DNA from: Agriotes lineatus
Lineage: Eukaryota > Arthropoda > Insecta > Coleoptera > Elateridae
DNA length: 64,000 nt
Direction of reading: 5' to 3'
Assembly: GCA_940337035.1 (NCBI GenBank)
Contig: OW679197.1
Span: forward strand, 36,028,466-36,092,465
Shown: piece after piece, positions 1 through 11,149 of the stretch
Layout: every line of letters starts with the position of its first letter
How positions within the stretch are numbered: the stretch's first letter is position 1
The notes under the pieces: model-generated
Databases searched by the model: none
What the model saw: only the letters and a program-made list of their open reading frames with translations
Told to the model about the DNA's origin: nothing
Program-made: the position numbers and the translations under genes

Positions 1-640
1 ATTTTTGTTAAGTTGTTGTATGTCAGAGAAAGAAAAATCTGTAGTTCGTGAGCACATTTACCCACATTGTACTTCGTTCAATTCTTGTTTACCTCTATGA
101 TTTCCTTACTTTTAAGCTACAGCAAACGATGCTCGATTTGTCATTAACATTCATCCAATAGCCATGCGACATGATATGAAATAAAATGTACTTTATATCG
201 TCTACGTCCAGTAATTGATTCTCCACAGTACTAGTGTCACAATTAAACATCAAAATCGTACTTTAAAACTTCATTTACCTGACTTTCCGCAAAACAGGAT
301 TGATGCTAAAAGTGCTACGAACAGTCTTTATTCCAACTTCAATACTTACCTACTCAATTTAATTCAGGTCGGCGTTCTTCATTTCTGTCTCTACTACTAG
401 ATAATTTATATTTTTAAATATTGTCAGGCTGTCGTTCATTGCTCAAGATATTTGGAAGAAAGATTTTCCGTTTAGAAAAAAAAATGAGGAAATGACAGAG
501 GGCCATGTAGAGAAGAATCCGTCAATAAAAGAAAAGAGTGTGCAGGCAAAAAAAGCCACTGTAATATACATAGTACTAAATGCAATGACTCAGACATCTT
601 GAAATATGGAACAAAACAAATTACAAACACTGAAAGAAGA
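1..640. other. AT-rich stretch, nothing recognised
   Basis: No open frame here looks like a real exon and I see no inverted or tandem repeat. The A-rich part after about 450 may belong to the LINE remnant that follows, but no motif proves it. Confidence 0.5.
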
Positions 641-1500
641 ACCAAGAGGAACAAGAAGTTGCAGGACAAATTAGGAGATGAATTGAATGTATAAATTCGA
701 ATCTACTAAAACAGAAGATAATCACTGAAAAGTAAAATAAGAATAATCGAAAAACCCTTTAATGAACAATATGGTGGTCGAGAAAAAGCTAAAACTATGT
801 TAGAAATAAAAAGTAACAAAACAAACAGAGATACATAAATAAAAGAATCGAAAAAATGCAGGAACAATTTGGCAGATAAATACAAAAACTCTACCGAGAA
901 CACCGACATTACTTGAAGCGAATAGTTACAAAATTAGTAGGAAATATTAAAACACGAAACAGAAGCATGAAAGGCGAGGAACATAGTTTAGTAACGGAAA
1001 AAGAAAATATTTTACATATTTGAAGTAAATTCTAGGAAAAAAATCTGTCATGAGAACTCGATAGAGGAGAAGACGAAGATCGAGACTTCAGATGGAACTA
1101 GAAATAACTGAACATAACATAACAAGAAGAAACGTAGAGGCTTGGACAATAATTAAAAACGAAAAGAAACGTGAAAGCAAAAAATAACAACTAATGTGGT
1201 AAAACATTAGAATAAACTAGATCATAGATTGGCTAACAAAATTATGCCAAGCGGCATGGAACTAAGAACGAATAAATCAGGAATTTCCACAAGTTTTAAA
1301 ATGCTGAAAGGTACAAAACAAGGAAATAGTTGAGTCCGTTGCTGTTTATTGTTATAATGAATTAGGTGACGGAACAGTGTAACAATAAAGTAAATAAAAT
1401 CGTGAGTGGATATATGAGGCTAGAACTAGTATGTGTCTAATCGACACTACTACAAATAATGTAATGCTAATTAGAAGAAATATAATAGAAGAGATTATCA
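640..1500 (+). mobile_element. Decayed LINE reverse transcriptase remnant (RTE/CR1-like)
   Basis: This is an old non-LTR retrotransposon ORF2 fragment on the plus strand. Around 1300-1365, allowing one frameshift, it reads KGTKQGNS then LSPLLFIVIMN, the RT palm block that precedes the catalytic box. About 20 codons later an NKIVSGYMRLELVC-like stretch leads to a damaged YADD position near 1436-1450 (reads LIDTTTNNVMLI), so the catalytic aspartates are degraded. The A-rich part from 640 to 1250 has the lysine-rich look of the linker between endonuclease and RT but carries many stops. It is not functional. The clade is inferred from wording typical of insect endonuclease-RT elements, and the 5' limit is uncertain. 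Confidence 0.65.
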
Positions 1501-1568
1501 ATTATAATTAGCTGCCAACAGTCACAGCCAGCAGGAGGTTTTACTTTCCTCATCATTGAAGAAGGGGC

Positions 1569-2192
1569 ATGTGGACTGGCTGTTACACAGACGGCTCGTG
1601 TAAGGAGGACGGCAGGGGCGGCGTCGCGGTTATTGCCTTCAACCAGGAGCGACAGCTACAAAGCGGAGTGGTCAGGCTAGCCAACTGGAGCTCCATTTTC
1701 CAATGCGATCTGTTAGCCATTCGCCTGGAACTCAAGTACATTTCAAGAAGAGAGCCCGAGCTCGTGAGAGTTTCGGTGTTCTCGGATACTACATTACGTG
1801 ATATGCGCAGACTCACAGAGCTGGTCAATGTATGGTAGGCTGCCCGGTCGGTTCGCGCACACTCCGGTATGGTGAGAAACAAGCGCGGGAACGAACGGGC
1901 AAAGGAGGCTGCAGTGGGGGACTATGACATCACTGTACCACGATATAATGAGAGGTTGAAAGCTGCGACGATTGGACGACTACTGACCAAAAGATTTATC
2001 TCTAGTTTTGACCGGCCACGGGAGCTTTCGCTCATATGTGAGAAGGCCGACGACGACGCATGCGACTGTAACGAGGGCTGGAACACCGCGAAACCCGTGT
2101 TGTTTGAATGTCGGCTGGAGGTCTCGCTGGAAGGCGCTTGGTGGCAGCGGGACGAAGTGATCGAGAAATCACGTCGCCTTGCTAGCAACTGA
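1569..2192 (+). pseudogene. LINE RNase H domain pseudogene (R1/I/Loa type)
   Basis: One reading frame runs through here with a single in-frame stop (TAG, 1836-1838). It begins with a ribonuclease HI fold: YTDGS (first catalytic Asp), WSSIFQCDLLAI (the usual Glu of QAELLAI is Asp here) and VFSDT (third acidic residue). After the stop comes VRAHSG...GNERAKEAA, the HSGxxGNExAD block with the usual Asp missing. The C-terminus has a CDC...TAKPVLFEC pattern, matching the zinc-knuckle-like tail that follows RNase H in these LINEs. The domain would have removed RNA from cDNA hybrids during retrotransposition. The stop and the two altered acidic positions show it is dead. It is clearly GC-richer than its surroundings, so probably a different and later element than the RT piece just upstream. 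Family assignment below RNase H-bearing LINE is not possible. Confidence 0.8.
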
Positions 2193-2249
2193 GGCACAGA
2201 ATGATACCGCAAGCTTCAGGATTTCACGCTATAAATCTGGGCGGAACAA

Positions 2250-5200
2250 TAATTTTGTTATAATGAGGAACATGAAGTATCAAGTATGGCTAAAATTCGA
2301 GTTTTCAAACGTTTCTCAGCCTAGTTAAGATTAAGACTGCGTAGTTTAAGAGTTGAGTGTGAATATGTATTTGTAATTATCCTGATTGTTTATAAAACAT
2401 GTTAACAGCCGGTGTCAAAATATGAAACACTGGCGCAATTATAGTTTTTGCGATAAATAAATTGTATGCCATAGCCGGTAACAGGATAGACAAAGCACGC
2501 CTAGTTTATCAAAATAGAGAAAGCGACCAAGAGGGAGACTGAGAATTACTTAGGAGAAATATATAGGTGACATTATGCGACAGAGAGGTAAGTTTTTACC
2601 TGAAGTAACAGTGTTAACAATAAATCGAGAAATGGGTTGAAGATGAGTACAAATGAACATAGAACACAACGCTCTATGGGAAAATGGGATTGAAAAGGAA
2701 GAAGCAAAAGAAAGAACGCCAATGGTGTAACAAATAAGTACAAGTTCTTCTGTGAATGAGAACTAGCAGATTTTCAAGAGCACTTTTGGTGTTCCATGAT
2801 GTGTAAATACCAAACTATGTAATCTTCACTCAGTTTAAAGCTAAGTAGCTGTTCTATATCGTAAATTAAACAAATTAGTGCTGTTGTATCCAATAAGTAT
2901 TTTAAATATTTTAGCTCGAAACTCATCTGGGTCTACTGCCTTCTTTATTTTAATAAATTTTACTGTGTACTTAACCTCAGACATCATCTATTCCTCGGAC
3001 TGGCGTCCATCCATTTTCGTATTCTGTTCTCTAGTGGTATACATGTTTACATCCATAATTGAAGCGCGAAAGTATCAAAAGGAGTGTAATTTCGTTGTAA
3101 ATCGGGATTTTTTCTCATAAACGTTGTCTATGTCATGCTCTGCATTTTATTTTAAAAACTTAAAAAGTGGCTGCAAACAATGATCGATTTCTTTTCTGAA
3201 TCAGAATGTAAATAAATTTATAAAACCCCATTTACAACGTTTACTGTTTTAGCACATACGCTGTTTCTCAGTTAGTTTAAGTTATTTTGTAATATTTTTT
3301 TGTTCATTAAAGGTAGTTTTGTTCGTTATTTTTGTGTTATTTTTTTATAAAATTTTAATTAAATTTGTTCTCTTTTTTGAAGAGGTTTTTCTGGAACATT
3401 TAAAAAAAATACTTTGGTACTTGCTCCTTTATAAATTCTACGCTTTATTTATATATGCTTTTACACTTGTTGGCAGAATCTAAAATATAATTCAACTTAC
3501 TCCCTCTATTTGTTATCGGTCAGTAAGATGTTTTATCCCAAAATATTGTTCTTTTACAGTTCTCATATACCCCAAATTGGTCCGGCAACCTTTGAATTTT
3601 AAATGGATGCACTTTTATCTACAATATTTTAGATTACGTAACCTAAAGGAGGGCATCGTCATCGGCCTTCTTCTGAGTTTTCTTCTGAAACTACTCGACG
3701 TGTCCGTACAGGACTTCTACTGAGTGTCGCGCCATGTGCGGATTTCTCCCGTTGGAACCATCGCTATAGAGGCAGCGTTAGTCCTGCTGTTGGATCGCCG
3801 CACCCGCCGAGTATTTCGAGATATGGTAGTTTTCTTATTAAAGGAATATGTCCTCTGGCCAAAATCCGTGATTACTTATACGTAGGCTAATGTTCGATCA
3901 AATTTGTTTTATGCCGTTTTCTCGTGTTTCATTCTCCCTTTTTCGTTGTTCTATGTAAAATACATTTGCCGAAGTTCAGCTTCCCTTTTGCCTTTTCGAC
4001 TACCGTTGTTTATTTTGCTTGGGTGTTGGTTATCTCTTTCAGCTTGTTTCTGTCGTAGCTCACTGGTCACGTGTTTTAACGGAGTCTAATAAGTTACTGA
4101 ACCTGACGTTTAGGCCTCATTGTCGTTCATGCTAACCGTTTGAGCATACTTTCAGTTTGAGTCAGTTGTTTGAATATAAATTAACGGCGCCGCTATCGCG
4201 CATTTTCAGTAATGTTACATTGTATTTAATACTTGTGTCAAAAAATTTCTTAAAATAGATGGTAACAAGATATTATTTAATATGTCATAGTTTAAATTCT
4301 CTAGCTCCGAAGTGATATCTTCAAGCAGTCCGTATTCTGGACCATTCCGTTTTCAGAAAAGCAGCATTTAAAAATTTTACAAATAGTTTGTAGCTAATCA
4401 TAAGATGTGCCTTCAAATGTGGAAAATAAATTGATAACTATTCAATATGACTTTAACAATAACTGAAAATTATTGCCCAAATCTTAGGACGGAAAGATTG
4501 ATGTTTGTACTATTAAGATCAGGTTAAAGCTTATACCCATTGCACCGATTATTTTTAGCTGTGCATAAAATGCCAGCACAAGTTAGTCTTCGACTTTTCA
4601 CTTTCAGGCAAACACAGCCACTCCCGACGCGATGATTAATTTCCTGTCAACCAGCCCCTAACAAAAGAAATTCTGAATGCTACATCAATGGCTCTTAATG
4701 TTGCAAATCGCTGTACGGTTAAATATCAACGTAACCTTCTAATCAATGCATGTCAGAAGGGATACATGCACTCCTTCCACCACTTAATATTTCCATTAAA
4801 GCAAATATCACAGCGGAGGGAGCAGGTTTATCTTTTCCAAGAATCTGCAAACTCTGTTGGTAAAATTTTTCGGTAGAAATGTTTTTAATAACAAAAATAT
4901 TGGAATTTACACGCACGTATTGGGCCAGAACAGCAGCAATATTTCCAAATTGTTAGTTATTCCTGAGCAAGGTAAACATAGCCTTCCAGAGCCCATATCG
5001 CTAAGAAACAGGTGCAAACGCTGACTTTATAGGTAATTCGCTATCGTAAACACTGGTTAGCCCAGACCCTTTCCCACAAAAGTCTAATAATCTCAAATTT
5101 GAACAGGGCCGCTCGGAGTCGTTCCAGTTTGCCCCAAAAACCAATATCTGTCGCCATCGTACGTGCCGCTACAGTTGGTCGAATAGATATTTATGCAACA

Positions 5201-8200
5201 ACAATCCCCTCTAACGGTAAATAAATCGGAAAGAGCTTTGTATGGTCAGCTCCGCACAATGTTCCAATAACATTATTTACCCCTGGGTAAATTTTGCTGA
5301 AAATCTAAAGACATAGCTTCAATTGAGGGAAAACTTAAGTAGAAGTGGGACAGTTGGTTCACTTCATTATGTAGAAAATGTTAAGTAACATCTGATTTGC
5401 AAAGCTACAGAGCAACAGACTTGAAGTTGCACAAACATTATTTTTCTAAGAACAGCAAATTCGCCGCAAAAGAATAATTGGGTGCTTGACATACGTGTAC
5501 CTGTTCTTAAACACACATACATGGAGCCCGGCTTACGATAAGATCATATGGCTGCAATAATTTTTAATGTATTCAAAGAATCTAATTTTAGCAGAAATGT
5601 AGGTAACATAAGAGAATACCTCATGCCTAATGAAAAATTATTTTCAGTAATATATTGCATAATAACTTTCTTCCACTTCCTTTCTCCTTCATCTGATGGT
5701 ACAAATGTACCTTGACATCATTTTCCAAATTTGACAAAAACCATTAAATGAATTTCGAGCTCCATCAATTTAAAAATATGCAGTAGCTGCCTCATTCGAG
5801 CTTGAACTTATTTGAATGACAATCACAACGTTGTGGCAACATGACATAAATTTGGATTTATATTAATTTCCTGGTTATTCTTGAAAAGCAGTAAAATTTT
5901 ATGTGGCCGCTTCTGGTCTGGTCATCTTCTGATCTGAGAATGCTTGTCGCAAGTCGCAATGCATCTGAAGGAAAGTCGGCGTTGGACAGTCGTAAAAATT
6001 ATTTAGTGCTCCATTTTTACGTTTTTATTTTCACAAATTGCCCTAACGGCTTGCTTCGATAAACTGTCGATATAAATCCCAGTGATTTAGCCTCGCATTT
6101 CGCAACTAAGTTACGTTAAGGCACAAGAATGTCTGAAATACAGGCATTGAATTAATAAGCTGATTGGAACTGCGCGGCCGCTTTTAGTACCAGTTTTTCG
6201 AAATTCCCATGATTTTATTATGTTTATTTACTCATATATCTATCGGCGTGGAGTTTTAATAACTGGAACTGCAAACTCGAAATGCCAGTTGTCGTAACTT
6301 AACGGACACTCATTCGGCCTTACATAGATAAGTCGATGTTTTATCTCTCTGGATTAAACAGGAGAGTACTGTTCGTGGCCTGAAGATACGCTGAAATAGT
6401 GCGCAGTCACTAATAATCAAGCCATTTGTAATCTATTCCGACGAATATCGAATGTTTCGCGTTGTTGTCGACCTGAGTGGCATGTAAAGCACGAATCTCT
6501 TTCATCAAACTCAAGATGAAGAATGTCAGCATATCTGCACGTCTGCTTGTTCGTCGAGCTTTGCTACAAGTGCAGCCCATGAAACTTGAAAGTGAGACTA
6601 TGTTAAGTATTTAGATGAGTTTGTTATACAATGCAAGGGAAAAAAAGTTTCGTTAGCTCATGGTTCATTATTAGAGTTTTGAACATAGTATTAATTATTC
6701 TATCTAATTTGTCTCATATTGTATATTTGCTTTGTGTTTAATTGGAATTTTTTCTGACTAAACGTATTTATCATCTCCTACTAGTTGGTTTCTATACCTT
6801 ACTAAGAGATTTCGATTTTATGGACGTAACAATGATAGCAAGAACTCACATCTAAATTTCAGTTGTGCGTGCCTACCAACTAATCAGATAAACTGTTGCA
6901 AAATATATGTAGAAAAGAGCCTTGAAACCTACGTTTTCAGTATAGGGGAATGTGAATGGATCATCAAGTAATACTCCTTTAAATACTAAAAAAAGTAATT
7001 GCAATTCACAAAGAGAGAGTTACATAAATCATCATTTTTGGTTTATTTCTTGCCTGTGCCTGTGATTAATCTTACATGTTTAATTTAAATCACCTTTTAT
7101 TCCATTTATGCAAGAAAACAGGTTTAATAGGAAATTATCCTTCTGTATCAGAAATGTAAAATGATTTAAATGTATAATTCTAATTTATGTATTCGGGAAC
7201 AGGATAATATGGTGAATTGAAAATTACACAAACCGATAACATAAAGACTGATCGCATCCTGTAATTTCATATTTTAAACTACTGTAGATTACTGAACCAG
7301 AAAAAAGTTCACTCATAAAGTTGCATTACTTAAATTGACAAATCGATATAGATAGTTCACTGTTGTAATGGTTATAAAACTTCATAGAGTTAGAGGATTG
7401 TGCTTGAATTGTCTAGGAACTACTAATCTGGCGATAGAATAAAAATTACTTCAGCAGGAATTCAATGTTAAGTACATAAAGCTAATAAGTTCTTCCTCTT
7501 CCGCCTCATTCCTTTCGTCTGAAAATCAAGCAATTAGTAACAAGTTCTGAAAGAAGAAGATACACGGAAAGATATGTTAAATTAAAGACAATGAACACTA
7601 CCACATAGAAACAATAAAAAAAGAATTTCTACTAGACGAAATACCGATAGCGAAATCAAATGGAACATTACCTGTGCAGTGTTCTGTTCAATAAATGAGA
7701 GTTATGACATAATTTGGAATCTCTGAATATAATGCCATCCTACGTTGGGATAAATCGCTGCTACTAGATCATACGACTAAGAATAAATATTTTTACACAA
7801 AAATAAATGCGGTTTCGAATTTAGATTATCTACTTGATATCATAGTGCTGTGGTTTGTTCGCTATGAAAATATTTCAAATACGAAAACTTACTTGTTGGG
7901 TAGATTTAGCAAAAGTATTGATATTTATTCACAATGAAAACTCTGTAGGGGATTTCAATGAGGCCACGAAGGATCTATGAGGAGCCACAGGAAAAGTTTG
8001 AAAAAATGGGGGGCCACAGTAGCTTTTAAGGGGGTAACGGTAAGCTTCAAAATTTAAAAAAATGTGTAGGCACTACTCCCAGAACATATCTCCCATAAGG
8101 GCCTTAGATCATATGAACACAGTAACACGAACGGCAAATATGTATAGGCTTTTAGGAATTTGGTTGGTTCAACTCGATATAAACGGATGTGGAAAACACT

Positions 8201-8842
8201 AATATTCCTTGTTATTTACATTAGAACACAATTCTATAAACATTAATTACAAACACATAAAATTACGTCAATACGTTTAAAATACAAATACGATCAACGA
8301 ATTACGTATACACGAATACCGGAAACCAATTTGGTAATTACAGGCTAGGGGAAGTGGCCCACGATGGATGGAGAAGCAATGATCTAGAATCCCAGAGTGT
8401 CTCTGTTTATATAAGTCGCTTGTGCAAGGCGAAAGAATTCTCTATTATTTGAATACAGTAAGTTTTGTCCAGCCGGGCACAGGCTGAGGGTTGAAATCTT
8501 TACTTTCACGTAAGAAAAGAGAATAATCTGCTGGAGTTTATGGTCTTATTGTCCAGCAGGGTTGACTCTCACTTTTCTTTGGCCTATTGTTATGCGATTC
8601 GGACGTCCGTTCGTTTATTGCTGCCTACAATTGCGTCTATTCCATGACGTAAAAGGAATATATGGAGAACATGCTGTAATAATCCGGAATTCCTAATGTT
8701 TACAGATTGTTGTGTGACGTTTGGAAGGTTCGTTACATTAGGTGCGTGACCACATTACTCGAATCTGGCGTTAAAAATATTTCTTAACTGCAAGTACACA
8801 ATCGATTTTGACACTTTCACTAAAACCGTCACACTCCGAATT
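2250..8842. other. Long unassigned AT-rich intergenic or intronic DNA
   Basis: No coding signal or repeat structure stands out over these 6.6 kb. Open frames at 2878-3120, 3904-4089 and 4688-4876 are short, use AT-rich codons and match nothing I know. A somewhat GC-richer patch at about 3640-3860 and mixed unique sequence at 4560-6600 may be single-copy DNA. Positions 7980-8070 are purine-rich. I cannot assign anything further. Confidence 0.5.
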
Positions 8843-8890
8843 TTCACTTTTATTAGTATTACTGGCTTCACTTTTATTAGTGTTACTGGC
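8843..8890. repeat. Two tandem 24-bp units
   Basis: Two adjacent 24-bp units (8843-8866 and 8867-8890) starting TTCACTTTTATTAGT and ending TTACTGGC differ at one base. The surrounding DNA (8030-9750) shows no other recognisable feature. Confidence 0.85.
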
Positions 8891-9754
8891 GGCATTTTTA
8901 CGATCCTAATTACAATAGGCAATTCCTGATGTTTTCATTCAGTATGGCACAGCTCTGCTATGGGCTTAAGCTCCAAACTTAACAAACTCAACCAGCTTCA
9001 AATCGTACCAAAAAAAACGATCAGGCTACATAGCCCAATTGGAGGGCCGACTGCCTACAGTGAAAACGGGTGCGGTTCTTTCCTATAATTAGCAAAAGCC
9101 GTTCAAATTAACAGGGGACGCCAAATAGTCTTTCAAAGCAACCTATGAGTCTATTAGCTTAGAACTCTTAAACTTACTAAAGCTTAAGTATCCAAACTTA
9201 TTATAACCTAAAATATACTTAAAAAAGTTTTCCACGCCAATGTCTTGCATTGGCCATATACACAACCAAAGTTAATATGAATAGGTTTATATTAATAAAG
9301 GTGATTGTGGTACAACGATTAATTGCAAGCACATCGGCTCACCGTATCCCCCACAAAAATTGGAGGGTTGTCTGTTGACGCGCATGTTTAAACAATGGCA
9401 ACCTTGCATTTTTTAAATAGTGAATGATTACCTAGGTCATCTTCTTATAATCGCACGGATCGATAGGGTTGATCGTGAGATAAGAAAGAGTGAAGACAGG
9501 CACTCCGATATTTTCAGGTAGTACACATCGAACTCTATCGAGTGTCAGGTTTGTCATAAGCGTACCGTTGAATATTTGTTTGCTATTATTATTTCATACT
9601 AAAGTATAATGGTTAACTTTCATTTAATATAGGTTTCTATTCAATACGCGTTAGGTGTCATTTTTGAGGTCCGCCCTTGAACTATAAAAATATCTGACAT
9701 TTGAGAAAGTTATTAAAAGTGCAACTTTAAAATTTGGCAAATCAAGGTTAAGGA

Positions 9755-9773
9755 ATATATATATATATATATA
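9755..9773. repeat. AT dinucleotide repeat left of the palindrome
   Basis: A short run of AT units. A matching run lies at 10041-10057, so AT microsatellites border the large palindrome on both sides. Such runs are fragile and may have helped form the palindrome. Confidence 0.9.
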
Positions 9774-9805
9774 AAGATAGTCCCTCTCACAGCTTGTGTG
9801 GTTAC

Positions 9806-10042
9806 ATACACAGTAAAATGTTTGACTGGGATAGGGTTTGGAAAAACTCCAATCTCAGTGCTACGCACAGGTACCAAGCTTTAATGGTTAGATTGAATTA
9901 AAACCACTTGTATGTTTCGCCTTGAAGGCGAAACATACAAGTGGTTTTAATTCAATCTAACCATTAAAGCTTGGTACCTGTGCGTAGCACTGAGATTGGA
10001 GTTTTTCCAAACCCTATCCCAGTCAAACATTTTACTGTGTAT
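9806..10042. repeat. Perfect 237-bp palindrome
   Basis: Bases 9806-9923 are the exact reverse complement of 9925-10042: two 118-bp arms with a single base (G9924) at the centre. I compared the arms base by base and found no mismatch. Such a transcript would fold into one long hairpin. The lack of divergence means it is very recent, kept identical by gene conversion, or an assembly artefact such as a fold-back read. AT runs lie at or near both ends. No reading frame spans it. It could also be the joined ends of a foldback element whose middle has been lost. Confidence 0.95.
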
Positions 10043-10240
10043 ATATATATATATATAGAGGAGAGGAAATAATTTTTTGCTTTACTTATAAAGCTGTTCA
10101 TGTTTCCAATTTGTTACATAATTGTAATTATAGTTGCTCGTTTTATTTGGGGAAGTTTCATTCATATTTAGAAGTTTACCTATATTATCTTTCTGCTAAA
10201 CTAAAAATTTTCCAGCATTTAGTGATTAATTAAATTCTAC

Positions 10241-10286
10241 TTATCCCCCCCCCCCTCTCCCTTTCTCTCACTGTCTCTCTCTCTTT
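10241..10286. repeat. C/T-rich low-complexity tract
   Basis: A run of C followed by CTCTCT-type sequence. The antisense open frame through it is an artefact of the low complexity. Confidence 0.85.
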
Positions 10287-10289
10287 GTC

Positions 10290-10982
10290 AGCAATTCTTG
10301 TATTAATGTGTTGTACATATCCACTATTGTCCGTGTACAAATATATTGTATGTATAACACTGCATATTCTTCTTACTACGCCTTTTCCTAACATAGGCTG
10401 GCCATCCAAATGGCTATTTGGAGACCGTTGCACGAAAGATGTCAAATGATGTGTAGCTAAACCAACGATGAAGATCTAAGTTCTGGTACCTTTCTGGTGT
10501 ATTTCTTACCTTAATATGTTCCAAGTATTATAGTTTTCTGGTCTTGATGGTGTTCATCCAAAATTTTCTGCATTCTATTGAAACCAGCACTGTTTATTGT
10601 TTTCTCTACCCATGATATTTTAATTATTCGCCTGTACACAGGTTTTTTTGTTTGTTATGGACAAGGTCTACGAATGTACCACATACCTTAAACACCAACG
10701 GCTATGGTTATATGGTTTATGTCCTACCAGTACATTAATTAAAATTAATGACTCTATTTTAAGGTATCTTAGATACAAAATAACGCTCCAGGGCAATTAT
10801 TTAATTAACAGTATTTGTTTCCATGGATACAACTTTTTATTATGCACCACTGTCACAATGAAAATTAATGACAGCTCAGCTAATGTCACAAATCTAACTT
10901 AGATCAGCCAACTAGATCAATCTTAAATACTATATCATAGTAATTATATGAATTGAATATGAATATGAATTAGGTAAGAAAA
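10290..10982. other. No recognisable feature
   Basis: AT-rich DNA. The 84-codon frame at 10648-10902 has no family resemblance and no coding-like composition. Confidence 0.5.
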
Positions 10983-11149
10983 TTGGTAGGACATATAACC
11001 TCGAAGGCACCACGGGCATTATGAGCTAAGAGCCCGCGATTGTTGTACACACCTCGGGCCAAGGGCCCTCGGTTAGTACACTAACAATCTTGGGCTCTTA
11101 TTTTACTCATAATGCCCTTGGTACCTTAATAACTATAACGTCCTACTTA
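10983..11149. mobile_element. Foldback (palindromic MITE-like) element
   Basis: Two arms of about 70-75 bp pair across a short GC-rich centre. Matching blocks from the outside in are GTAGGAC, AAGG, GGGCATTATGAG with CTCATAATGCCC, AGAGCCC with GGGCTCT, and GATTGTT with AACAATC. Arms carry scattered mismatches, so this is older than the perfect palindrome upstream. No coding capacity. A non-autonomous foldback DNA transposon is the simplest reading. Confidence 0.75.

Noticed and set aside
10230..10445. Arg/Glu-rich minus frame
   Set aside because: Produced by the C/T-rich low-complexity tract.
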